Shown here: positions 1-5,653 of the stretch, one piece after another
Position numbering within the stretch: position 1 is the stretch's first letter
How the letters are laid out: every line of letters begins with the position of its first letter
Source of the DNA: Candidatus Omnitrophota bacterium
GTDB lineage: Bacteria > Omnitrophota > Gorgyraeia > 1-14-0-20-64-10 > JACQQZ01
Reading direction: 5' to 3'
DNA: 5,653 nt
Assembly (NCBI GenBank): GCA_016206755.1
Contig: JACQQZ010000056.1
Span: 1 to 5,653, forward strand
Program-made: the position numbers and the translations under genes
The notes under the pieces: generated by a model
Database searches by the model: none
The model's input: only the letters and a program-made list of their open reading frames with translations
What the model was told of the DNA's origin: nothing

Positions 1-360
1 CCCGCACCCGATGTCCAAGACGCGTCCCGGAGGCGGCATGGAGGGCAGGCCCTGAAAGTGCGCGCCCAGGGGATGAAGCGCCAAGCGCCAAAATCTGTTT
101 TTGAGAGATGCGCCCGCGTGGGCCTGGGCAAGAAGCGTTAGCCACTTTTGCTTGGCGGTACCGTTTTGGACAACAGGCGCGGGCGGTTCGCGCAGCGGCT
201 CTTCGCCGTACCACTGAGTGAATTCCTGCGCAGTCGGCGACAGGCGCGACGCAATCACACCGCAGCCGTCGCAGAGCAGCCACCGGTCCGGCGCGAAATG
301 TTTTAAGCCGGGTTGGCGGACTTGCGCCGGTTTTTGATCGCAAAAACGGCAGCGGTCCAT
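1..360 (-). CDS. class I SAM-dependent methyltransferase with Cys4 zinc-ribbon-like N-terminus (3' end outside window)
   Basis: ATG at 360 opens a frame that runs off the left edge, showing 120 residues. It begins MDRCRFCDQKP, with CxxC at 4-7 and a second CxxC at 30-33 (LLCDGCG). This is a probable zinc-binding head of the kind known at the front of many sugar and small-molecule methyltransferases. A helical linker follows, with EFTQWYGEEPLR near 50-60 and KQKWLTLLAQAH after it. The last seven visible residues, VLDIGCG (114-120), are motif I of the class I Rossmann fold that binds S-adenosylmethionine. Because the first Cys pair sits right after the Met, this start is well placed. GGAAA ten bases or so upstream is a weak ribosome site lying in the end of the previous gene. 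In this cluster it probably methylates the glycan or a sugar precursor; the acceptor and whether transfer is to O, N or C are not visible. Confidence 0.9.
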   Translation of the reverse strand, partial: MDRCRFCDQKPAQVRQPGLKHFAPDRWLLCDGCGVIASRLSPTAQEFTQWYGEEPLREPPAPVVQNGTAKQKWLTLLAQAHAGASLKNRFWRLALHPLGAHFQGLPSMPPPGRVLDIGCG

Positions 361-1189
361 GACAATTTTTTCCGAAGATTTTTTTGGCGGCCAGATAGAC
401 CTGAAGTCCGACGGTTTGGAGGATGCCTTGATGGCTGCGGTAATAGCGGATCTGGCTTTCCCGATAGGATTTTGCCATTTCAGAAGAGGATTGCGAAGTG
501 CTGGCTTTTCCCTCATGAATGGCTTGCGCGCCGGGAAGATACCAAATTTCCCAGCCCTTTTTGCGGAGTCTGCGAAATAGATCGGCCTCTTCAAAATACA
601 TAAAGTACGACTCGTTCATTCGCCCGATTTGGTCGAAGGCGCTTTTGCGAATCAGAAAGCAGGCCCCCAAGACCCAATCGACTTTTTGGGAAAGCCCGGC
701 CACCTGCCGCAGGCGGCGTTGACCCTTTTCCTGTTCCAACCGCCGCCACCAATGGCGTTGGATGAATTCATTGAGCAATGCGGGGTCTTTCCCCCAGGAG
801 AGCTGAAGCGTTCCGTCCGGATTGAGCAGCTGAGGCCCGGCGCAGCCGGCTTTCGGATGCCCGTCCAGAAACGCCGCCAATGCGGCAATGGCGGAGGGGC
901 TGCACAGGACATCGGCATTCATGATCAGCAGGTACGGTTGCTGGGCCAGCGCCGCGGCCTGATTGACGGCCGCTCCAAATCCGAGATTTTTTGAGTTGGC
1001 GATCAGATGGACTTGCGGATGCCGCGAACGGACCCACTCTACGCTGTCGTCCGTGGAGGCGTTGTCCACCACGACAATTTTTAGAGGGTGCGGCAGATCT
1101 GTTGGAGAGAGGGATCTGAGCGCGCCGTCCAACGACGCGCGCGTATTCCAATTGACGACGATGACGCCGACGGAAGGAAGCGTCGTCAT
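361..1189 (-). CDS. GT2 glycosyltransferase, rhamnosyltransferase-type (RfbF/WcaE-like); 3' end unclear
   Basis: Translation from ATG 1189, which overlaps the upstream TGA as ATGA, gives a clean GT-A domain: VIVVNWNTR (9-17), VVVDNASTDDS (39-49), NSKNLGFGAAVNQA (65-78), the NAD metal motif (91-93), GPQLLNPDGTLQ (118-129), VDWVLGACFLIRK (170-182), YFMYFEEADLFRRLRKKGW (starting at 195) and a late RYYRSHQG. These are hallmarks of bacterial GT2 enzymes that build O-antigen-like glycans, many annotated as rhamnosyltransferases; the real sugar is not predictable. The recognisable protein ends near residue 275, but no stop follows. This frame stays open to position 1 across the methyltransferase gene, where it reads as an Arg/Ala/Pro/Cys-rich shadow. 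I therefore list only the supported extent. A -1 shift in either A-run at 385-379 or 371-366 would instead end the protein at a TAA at 305-303, giving about 295 residues, a usual family length. Domain call is firm; the true end is not. Confidence 0.9.
366..385 (-). other. paired A-runs (A7 and A6) at the end of the rhamnosyltransferase-type gene; candidate frameshift site or sequence error
   Basis: On the minus strand a run of seven A (385-379) and a run of six A (371-366) lie eleven codons or less from where the GT2 domain finishes and just before the methyltransferase ATG. The zero frame has no stop after them within the window. The -1 frame reaches TAA at 305-303 and the +1 frame continues into the methyltransferase. 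The runs are therefore the likeliest place for a one-base assembly or sequencing error, or for slippage by polymerase or ribosome. I see no downstream pseudoknot by eye, so a programmed shift is not established. Confidence 0.45.
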
Positions 1190-1971
1190 TGCTCAACCGT
1201 TTTGCGATCATACCATCGCAAAACGTGCATGCGGTACCACACGGCCAGCGTATCCCAAAAGGTATGGAGGATGTCGATGGGCCGGATCCGATTCTGATAG
1301 CGCTTGGTTTCCAGGGTGATGGGCGCTTGAACGATCCTGTATCCCCAGTGGTGGGCCAGCGCCAGCAGCTCCAGATCGTAGGCGTAGCGTTTGACCAGCA
1401 TTCTGGGAAAAACGCGCGAGAGCACCTCCCGTTTGAACAGCTTGAGTCCCGTTTGGGTGTCGCGGATCGGCAATCCAAACAGCATCTTGACGAAGAAGAA
1501 ATAGGTCGTCGAGATGATGCGCCGGTGCCAGGGGTAGTCGACGCGGGATTCCGGATGGAACTTCGAGCCGATCACAACGTCCGCTTTTTCGCGCTGCATG
1601 ATTTCGTAGAGCGTCTTGACCTGATCCGGGTGAAGATCCATGTCGCAATCCAAGAAGGCAACCAAATCCCCCTGGGTGGAGCGAAACCCTTTTTTCAGCG
1701 CCCTGCCCTTGCCGAAATTTTCCCTGTTGCGCACCACCAGCATCCGGCCGTGCCGTTTGGCCAGAATGTCGAGTTGATCGAGCGTGTCATCCATGGAACC
1801 GTCATCGATGACGACCACTTCGTAGTCCCATCCGAATTCGTCCAGCGTGGAGATCGTTTCGTTGACGGACGGCGTGATCACGGCGGCTTCGTTGTAGGCC
1901 GGCATCAAAATGGAGATTTTTTGCGTCAGCGGAAGGGGGACCGTTTTCGGCGGCGGTTGCGTCATTTGCAT
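1186..1971 (-). CDS. GT2 glycosyltransferase, dolichol-phosphate-mannose-synthase-like, without membrane helices
   Basis: This is a 261-residue GT-A enzyme. Visible are ISILMPAYNEAAVI (19-32), VVVIDDGSMDDT (52-63), ENFGKGRALKKGF (84-96), the DxD-type motif DCDMD (108-112), GSKFHPES, the RDTQTGLKLFKRE segment and the KRYAYDLELL segment. This arrangement is typical of DPM1-like polyprenyl-phosphate mannosyl or glucosyl synthases. Unlike its upstream neighbour it has no C-terminal helix pair and ends with a basic amphipathic segment (WYRMHVLRWYDRK) that may touch the membrane. The N-terminus has a Pro-rich extension of about 17 residues before the fold. Two starts are possible: ATG at 1971, giving a ten-base overlap with the upstream gene, or ATG at 1965, giving the common four-base ATGA overlap and a 259-residue product. 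I give the longer form without strong evidence for it. It ends in a four-base ATGA overlap with the next gene. Donor and acceptor sugars are unknown. Confidence 0.93.
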   Translation of the reverse strand: MQMTQPPPKTVPLPLTQKISILMPAYNEAAVITPSVNETISTLDEFGWDYEVVVIDDGSMDDTLDQLDILAKRHGRMLVVRNRENFGKGRALKKGFRSTQGDLVAFLDCDMDLHPDQVKTLYEIMQREKADVVIGSKFHPESRVDYPWHRRIISTTYFFFVKMLFGLPIRDTQTGLKLFKREVLSRVFPRMLVKRYAYDLELLALAHHWGYRIVQAPITLETKRYQNRIRPIDILHTFWDTLAVWYRMHVLRWYDRKTVEQ

Positions 1972-2945
1972 TGTTTTTCGATGATCTCTTCCTCGGAGAC
2001 GTCCATGGCATACGTTCGAGATTGAGCCGTGGTTGCCCCTGTCCAGAGCAGCATTTCAGCCAAGAGCCCCAGGCCGATAAAAAGAATCCCGGCCAATCCC
2101 AAGGCCGTGGCGACAAACAGCAAGGGGCTGACCCAAATTCCCCCGAACCAGAAAACCCGGGCGGCAACCCAAAGGCCGACGGCGGCGCCCAATCCGATCA
2201 GAAAAAACCCGGCCGCCCCGAACGTTCGAAGGGGCGTGCGGGAACACCTTAAAACAAAAGCCGCCGCCAATATATCAAAAAATACACGCAGCGTTCTCTC
2301 CAATCCGTATTTGGAAAGGCCCTGTTTTCTGGGCCGGTGGCGAACTTCCACTTCCCCGATCCTGCAGCCCAAAGCGGCCAGATAAACAGGAAAAATCCGG
2401 TGCATGTCGCCGTAAGGGGTGAGATTTTTAAGCGCCTCACGCCGGTAGGCCTTGAGGGTGCATCCGGAATCGTGGAGGGCAATTCCGGTCCACCGCGCCA
2501 AGAGCCGGTTCGCGGCAAGGGAGGGCAATTTTTTCATCCAGGAATCCCGCCGGTCTTTTCGCCATCCGCTGACCACGTCATACCCCAGCTCGAGCTGTTT
2601 GAGCAATGCCGGAATGTCCTGAGGATCGTTTTGCAAATCGGCATCCAAGGTGACGATGGCTTGGCCTTGGGCGTGATAGAAGCCCGCCGCCATCGCCGCC
2701 GTTTGCCCGCCGCGCCGGCGCAAGCGCAGGACGCGCAGCCCGGAGGTTGTTTTTTCCTGCTGTTTCAACAGCTCAAAGCTCCGATCGGTGCTGGCATCGT
2801 CGATGCATAAAATTTCATAGGACCACCGGTTATTTTTAAGCACCGCGGTCAGCTCGTCCAAAAGTTCACGGAGATTTTCCTGCTCATTGTAGACCGGAAT
2901 AATGAGGGTCAGGTCGAGCATCGCGCCGGGCAAACGATTATTCAT
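1962..2945 (-). CDS. membrane-anchored GT2 glycosyltransferase, polyprenyl-phosphate sugar transferase (GtrB/ArnC/DPM1-like)
   Basis: This 327-residue protein carries the full signature of the bacterial DPM1-like GT2 group that moves a sugar from a nucleotide donor to undecaprenyl phosphate on the cytoplasmic face. Visible marks are LIIPVYNEQENL (14-25), IDDAS (48-52), RRGGQTAAMAAG (77-88), the metal-binding DADLQ (101-105), HDSGCTLKAYRRE (158-170), MHRIFP (181-186) and HRPRKQGLSKYG (203-214). Two membrane helices follow at about 241-266 and 272-300, as in GtrB and ArnC, with a short acidic then basic tail. Length is normal for the family. The start at 2945 overlaps the upstream stop by eight bases and lacks a clear Shine-Dalgarno, so translation is probably coupled. 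An ATG eight codons later would also leave the domain intact. The specific sugar cannot be read from sequence. Its likely role is to make a lipid-linked sugar for an outer-face transferase such as the first gene of the window. Confidence 0.93.
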   Translation of the reverse strand: MNNRLPGAMLDLTLIIPVYNEQENLRELLDELTAVLKNNRWSYEILCIDDASTDRSFELLKQQEKTTSGLRVLRLRRRGGQTAAMAAGFYHAQGQAIVTLDADLQNDPQDIPALLKQLELGYDVVSGWRKDRRDSWMKKLPSLAANRLLARWTGIALHDSGCTLKAYRREALKNLTPYGDMHRIFPVYLAALGCRIGEVEVRHRPRKQGLSKYGLERTLRVFFDILAAAFVLRCSRTPLRTFGAAGFFLIGLGAAVGLWVAARVFWFGGIWVSPLLFVATALGLAGILFIGLGLLAEMLLWTGATTAQSRTYAMDVSEEEIIEKQCK

Positions 2946-4194
2946 CGGGGTGTCCGGTGCGGACTGAACCGTTTTTCATAAAAAGACAAAGCATGAATCC
3001 CAGAAGCGCCAACATTCCTAAATCCCCCGTCGTCTCGGCGGCTTTTCGAAGCCACGGATAAGCCCCGTGCGCGTCGACGATTTTCCCATCCTGCTTCAAC
3101 TCAAAGAGATAGACGCTGCTTTGCAGGATAAGCAACAGCCCAGCCGTGGCCGTGCCGATGACAAACGCGGCATACCAGCGCCAGGGATCTGACATGGCTT
3201 TGTACCAGCTGATCCGAATCCACGCCCAGCATTGCGGTGCTGCGATGAGCGCTATTCGGTACAGCACGCGGATTTTTGCAGACAAGCGCAACGGAATTTG
3301 TTCCGGATGAACGGCCAAGAGGACAATTTCCTGAACCGCCGGAAGTTTCCAGAATAGATTCCACGCCCACGCCGCCGCAATGGGCACCCCGATGAGCTGA
3401 GCGGCCAAGATGCTTCCGGCGCAAAAACTCCAAAAAGCCCACGGGCCGACGGTCAGCACATACTCCGTGACCAAAGATCCGGTGATCAGGCCCAGCGGAA
3501 TCAAGAGCGGTGCGGCGCGGCTGGCGTTGGCAATCAAAGCGGGTTGCCAGCCGGGCAACCCCGGAACGGCCGACCAGGCGCGACGGATTCCAACATCCAT
3601 CCAAAAGACCCCCACCATCAGCAGCAAAAGCATCCAGACCGTTTCCCACCGCAAGCGCGCCCAGTTTCTTCCGAAGTTCGAGCGGTCAAATCCCACAAAA
3701 ATAGGGACACCTTTGGTGCGTGAACGATAATTTCTCAGGTCTATTTTTTCAACGGCGACCGGCAGGGCATTGTTGGTTCCAAAAGTGACCTCGTTGGTTC
3801 CGGGAACAAAAAACTCGGAAGAAACTTTAAGGGCAAATTTCTGGGCCAGGCGGGTTTGAGCGGATGCAAATTCTGCAAGCGGATGGCCATTGAGCGTCGT
3901 GCTGAGCGTCTGATCCTTGCGTAAGAACCGCGCTTTGACGCGCAGCCAGTAGGTGTCCATCTGAGGAACGTCGAAGACCACAGATGCATTGGCGCCGGCC
4001 AGGTAAATGTCCATGATTCCGCGAAATGTGCCGGAAGGAACAATCTGCCACTGGCCGCGCAAGGAAGGCTGCGTTTCCATGTGGCTTAAATCCAGCGATA
4101 CCTCCACCGGCTTAAAATGCGGATGAACGGTCCACTGAAATGCCAGCCAGAGGGACGTTCCCAAAAGAACGGAGGGCAGCAGGCGCCGCATCAT
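2938..4194 (-). CDS. unrecognised multi-pass membrane protein with N-terminal extracytoplasmic beta domain
   Basis: This is a 418-residue protein that I cannot assign to a family. Residues 5-22 form a signal anchor (LLPSVLLGTSLWLAFQW) without a lipobox cysteine. Residues 30-175 are hydrophilic and beta-rich, with strands such as VVFDVPQMDTYWLRVKARF and FFVPGTNEVTF. These look like a carbohydrate-binding-type sandwich and echo the style of the upstream protein. From about residue 185 there are roughly five or six membrane segments: 185-203, 227-248, 253-280, a weaker one near 310-328, 341-365 and 391-406. The C-terminus is short and polar. The frame stays open upstream to 4518, but that part lies over the preceding gene and is not protein-like. 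The ATG at 4194 shares four bases with the upstream stop and has a purine-rich AGGGGG ten bases before it, so I chose it. A second ATG follows directly. The gene overlaps the next by eight bases. A role with the upstream protein in glycan transfer or export is inference. Confidence 0.8.
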   Translation of the reverse strand: MMRRLLPSVLLGTSLWLAFQWTVHPHFKPVEVSLDLSHMETQPSLRGQWQIVPSGTFRGIMDIYLAGANASVVFDVPQMDTYWLRVKARFLRKDQTLSTTLNGHPLAEFASAQTRLAQKFALKVSSEFFVPGTNEVTFGTNNALPVAVEKIDLRNYRSRTKGVPIFVGFDRSNFGRNWARLRWETVWMLLLLMVGVFWMDVGIRRAWSAVPGLPGWQPALIANASRAAPLLIPLGLITGSLVTEYVLTVGPWAFWSFCAGSILAAQLIGVPIAAAWAWNLFWKLPAVQEIVLLAVHPEQIPLRLSAKIRVLYRIALIAAPQCWAWIRISWYKAMSDPWRWYAAFVIGTATAGLLLILQSSVYLFELKQDGKIVDAHGAYPWLRKAAETTGDLGMLALLGFMLCLFMKNGSVRTGHPDE

Positions 4195-5653
4195 ATGCGT
4201 TTGGCCCCCTGGCGTTTGGCTTGCGCAAGAGGATGCGCAACCATCACCTTTTGGCGTTTGGCTTTCCGGAGAATCGCCCAGGCCAATAAAAATAGCCCGG
4301 ACAACGCAGCGATGGCCAGAACCAAGCGTTTCCCGTCTTGAAATATTTTTTGGGGTTGATAAGAAACCTGTACGGTGTATTCCCCAGGGATGTCGATGGC
4401 CCACGCATTGGCGTAGCCGTCCGCTTGGAAATGTTCCGTCAGGGCAATGTCGTGCTGCCCTGGCCGGCGAAGCATGGCGTGCCATCCCGGGTCGTAGCCG
4501 TCCCGGATCACCAGCCACCAGACCCCCTCTCCTTCGGAGCGGACTCGGACTTCGTACGCCGTCGGGTCATTGGAATGCCACTCCAGCTTGGGCGAAGGCG
4601 CCGGCTGCGCGGGGAGAATTTCTTCCAGGACGGCATAGTAGTTGGCCACTCTTTTACCTTCGAGGGTCAAGCGGTGCTCTCCTTCGGACAGCGTGATGGG
4701 GTTGTCGGCAGTCCACCAAGATGCCCCTGTTTGAGGCGCTTGCTGACGCGTCAATACCAAAGGACCCCGCTCGGTGGTCACAGTCATTTCCCCGGGGGCT
4801 TGATCTGCTGGAAATGGGGTGCAAGTCAGACGGTACTGGCCGGGCCTCGGAACAGAGAACAGCGCTTGGGTGGGGATGGGACCGATGCTGAGGTCTCGAA
4901 TGGCCACGGTGACCGGACGAATCGGTACAGCGCCTTTGCCGCGCAGCGGAGTCGTGCCTTCCAGAATGTACAGATCAATGCGATGTTCGGCCGGAGTCAG
5001 CTCCAAATTTTCAAAAATGACGGGCATCGGCGTTCCGCCTTTGACCCGGAAATGCCGCAGCAATTGTCCATCCAGCGAAACATACATCGTCCGGTCGGCT
5101 GTCGGCGATAAGACTTCAAACTGAAGACTGGTGCGAATCGGCTCATCGGAGGTGTTGATGACAAGGCACCCGGCGCCCTGGAGCAGCCACTGCCAACCGG
5201 AGCCATGTCCATCGATCGGCTCCGGCGGGAGGCGCTCAAAAATTTCCATCGTCAGATGCGGATCCGGTGCTTGAGAGGACGCGCTGATTTGGAACCGTCC
5301 GGTGCTGACCAGCGTGATCGGCGACGGCGTTTGGTTGATCTGCCGGCGAACAACCTCCACCCAGGCGTCAAGACGTTCTGAAGGAACAGCCGCCAGCAGA
5401 GGCGGGCTGGAAAAAACCGGTTCCAGGGGCTGCAGCCGGTGCTTTCCGGGCGAAAAATTTCTGGAGGTCAGTCGCGTCCAGCGTTGCGCGGCCAGAGATT
5501 GGTAATGCTGCGTTGCTGCCAGCAGCATCAAGCCGGCTTCCGTCTCCGGTTGGTTACGCCCTTGGCGCTCTTCTTTGATTCCATCGACGAGTATCCCGGA
5601 GAATCCAAGAGGTCGGTGAGGGGGTTGGGCGATCCAGACCTCGTAATAACCCC
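4191..5653 (-). CDS. C-terminal part of a large membrane protein with a YfhO-like extracytoplasmic end (5' end outside window)
   Basis: The frame is open from the right edge to a TGA at 4193-4191, giving 486 residues. A TTG at 5531 could be read as a start, but plausible protein sequence (GYYEVWIAQPP...) continues upstream of it, so the gene begins outside the window. Most of the visible part is beta-rich and hydrophilic, with repeated jelly-roll-like strands such as FSVPRPGQYRLT and SEGEHRLTLEG. Near residues 386-390 is YDPGW, followed by AWAIDIPGEYTVQVSYQP, then one membrane helix at about 441-461 and a Lys/Arg-rich tail. That order (PGW, PGxxTVxxxYxP, last helix, basic tail) is known from the C-terminus of YfhO-family and related GT-C membrane proteins, which are linked to glycosylation of envelope polymers. 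By inference the missing N-terminal part is a multi-helix GT-C domain using polyprenyl-phosphate sugars. It overlaps the next gene by four bases (ATGA). Family assignment is moderate; the catalytic part is not visible. Confidence 0.72.
   Translation of the reverse strand, partial: GYYEVWIAQPPHRPLGFSGILVDGIKEERQGRNQPETEAGLMLLAATQHYQSLAAQRWTRLTSRNFSPGKHRLQPLEPVFSSPPLLAAVPSERLDAWVEVVRRQINQTPSPITLVSTGRFQISASSQAPDPHLTMEIFERLPPEPIDGHGSGWQWLLQGAGCLVINTSDEPIRTSLQFEVLSPTADRTMYVSLDGQLLRHFRVKGGTPMPVIFENLELTPAEHRIDLYILEGTTPLRGKGAVPIRPVTVAIRDLSIGPIPTQALFSVPRPGQYRLTCTPFPADQAPGEMTVTTERGPLVLTRQQAPQTGASWWTADNPITLSEGEHRLTLEGKRVANYYAVLEEILPAQPAPSPKLEWHSNDPTAYEVRVRSEGEGVWWLVIRDGYDPGWHAMLRRPGQHDIALTEHFQADGYANAWAIDIPGEYTVQVSYQPQKIFQDGKRLVLAIAALSGLFLLAWAILRKAKRQKVMVAHPLAQAKRQGAKRI
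4205..4210 (-). promoter_or_regulatory. probable ribosome binding site of the unrecognised membrane protein gene
   Basis: The minus strand reads AGGGGG, with ten bases between it and the ATG at 4194. It lies inside the last codons of the upstream gene. It is the clearest Shine-Dalgarno-like site in the window and, with the ATGA overlap, supports this start over the open frame that extends further upstream. It is only a partial match to the consensus. Confidence 0.5.
4210..4264 (-). repeat. 13-bp in-frame direct repeat in the basic tail of the YfhO-like protein
   Basis: The plus-strand sequence TGGCGTTTGGCTT occurs at 4210-4222 and again at 4252-4264, exactly 42 bases (14 codons) apart. On the coding strand both copies encode the peptide AKRQ. 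A shorter third copy of the core GCCAAACGC at about 4198-4206 encodes AKR. The result is a cytoplasmic tail with three AKR units after the last membrane helix. It may be a recent local duplication or simply a low-complexity basic tail. Confidence 0.6.

Noticed and set aside
313..603. Small plus-strand frames of 70 to 120 codons near the left end
   Set aside because: They are antisense to the rhamnosyltransferase-type gene and the methyltransferase and show no motif or ribosome site that would support a separate gene.
768..1478. A 236-codon minus-strand frame bridging two glycosyltransferase genes
   Set aside because: It overlaps the end of one and the start of the other in another frame, and its translation is Arg/Ser/Cys/Trp-rich noise. 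Both real genes have clear GT2 motifs across the same bases.
1189..2025. A long plus-strand open frame of 278 codons
   Set aside because: It is antisense to the DPM1-like glycosyltransferase, which has full family motifs. The plus-strand translation is rich in His, Arg, Gln and Val without any recognisable motif, as expected for a mirror frame in GC-rich DNA.
3541..3561. An 8-bp perfect inverted repeat with a 5-base loop (GGGTTGCC / GGCAACCC)
   Set aside because: It could form a hairpin in the transcript, but it is inside a coding region over a Pro/Gly-rich loop, has no following T-run, and short GC-rich palindromes of this size are expected by chance. It is not a terminator.
4195..4518. A 108-codon N-terminal extension of the unrecognised membrane protein
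   Set aside because: It overlaps well-formed coding sequence of the upstream gene, including its last membrane helix, and reads as shadow composition. The ATG at 4194 has a ribosome site and is followed by a typical signal anchor.
4338..5111. A plus-strand open frame of 257 codons
   Set aside because: It lies antisense to the YfhO-like coding region, has an Arg/Gly-rich composition without domain motifs, and has no sensible neighbours on that strand.
5529..5531. TTG at 5531 as the start of the first gene
   Set aside because: The frame continues upstream to the right edge with plausible protein sequence and no stop, and a protein with this type of C-terminus is expected to have a large membrane region before it.

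Overview
Every supported gene lies on the minus strand, so transcription runs from position 5653 down to 1. Six genes lie head to tail with almost no intergenic DNA, and four consecutive stop/start junctions overlap by 4 to 10 bases. This looks like part of one operon for building and decorating a cell-envelope glycan. No stretch above 300 bases lacks a gene. I see no RNA gene, mobile element, CRISPR array, promoter or terminator. Both the first and last genes are cut by the window edges.

Layout in transcription order: (1) 5653-4191, the C-terminal 486 residues of a large membrane protein whose end resembles the extracytoplasmic C-terminus of YfhO-type / GT-C glycosyltransferase-like proteins; (2) 4194-2938, an unrecognised 418-residue membrane protein with an N-terminal beta-rich extracytoplasmic domain and several membrane helices; (3) 2945-1962, a GtrB/ArnC/DPM1-like GT2 enzyme with two C-terminal membrane helices; (4) 1971-1186, a shorter soluble GT2 enzyme of the dolichol-phosphate-mannose-synthase type; (5) 1189 to about 361, a GT2 enzyme of the rhamnosyltransferase (RfbF/WcaE-like) type; (6) 360-1, the N-terminal 120 residues of a class I SAM-dependent methyltransferase with a Cys4 zinc-ribbon-like head.

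A working model, which is inference: genes 3 and 4 load sugars onto a polyprenyl phosphate, the large membrane protein of gene 1 (perhaps with gene 2) uses such lipid-linked sugars on the outer face of the membrane, gene 5 adds a sugar from a nucleotide donor in the cytoplasm, and gene 6 methylates the glycan or one of its sugar precursors. The organism is a bacterium with fairly GC-rich DNA and compact operons. The gene set fits a Gram-negative or deep-branching environmental lineage, but nothing in the window fixes the taxon.

The most unusual signal is at the end of gene 5. Its frame never meets a stop before the window edge and would overlap the whole visible methyltransferase out of frame. 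Two A-runs sit exactly where the family domain ends, and a -1 shift there would give a normal-length protein of about 295 residues. The other open question is the unrecognised gene 2 protein paired with the YfhO-like protein.
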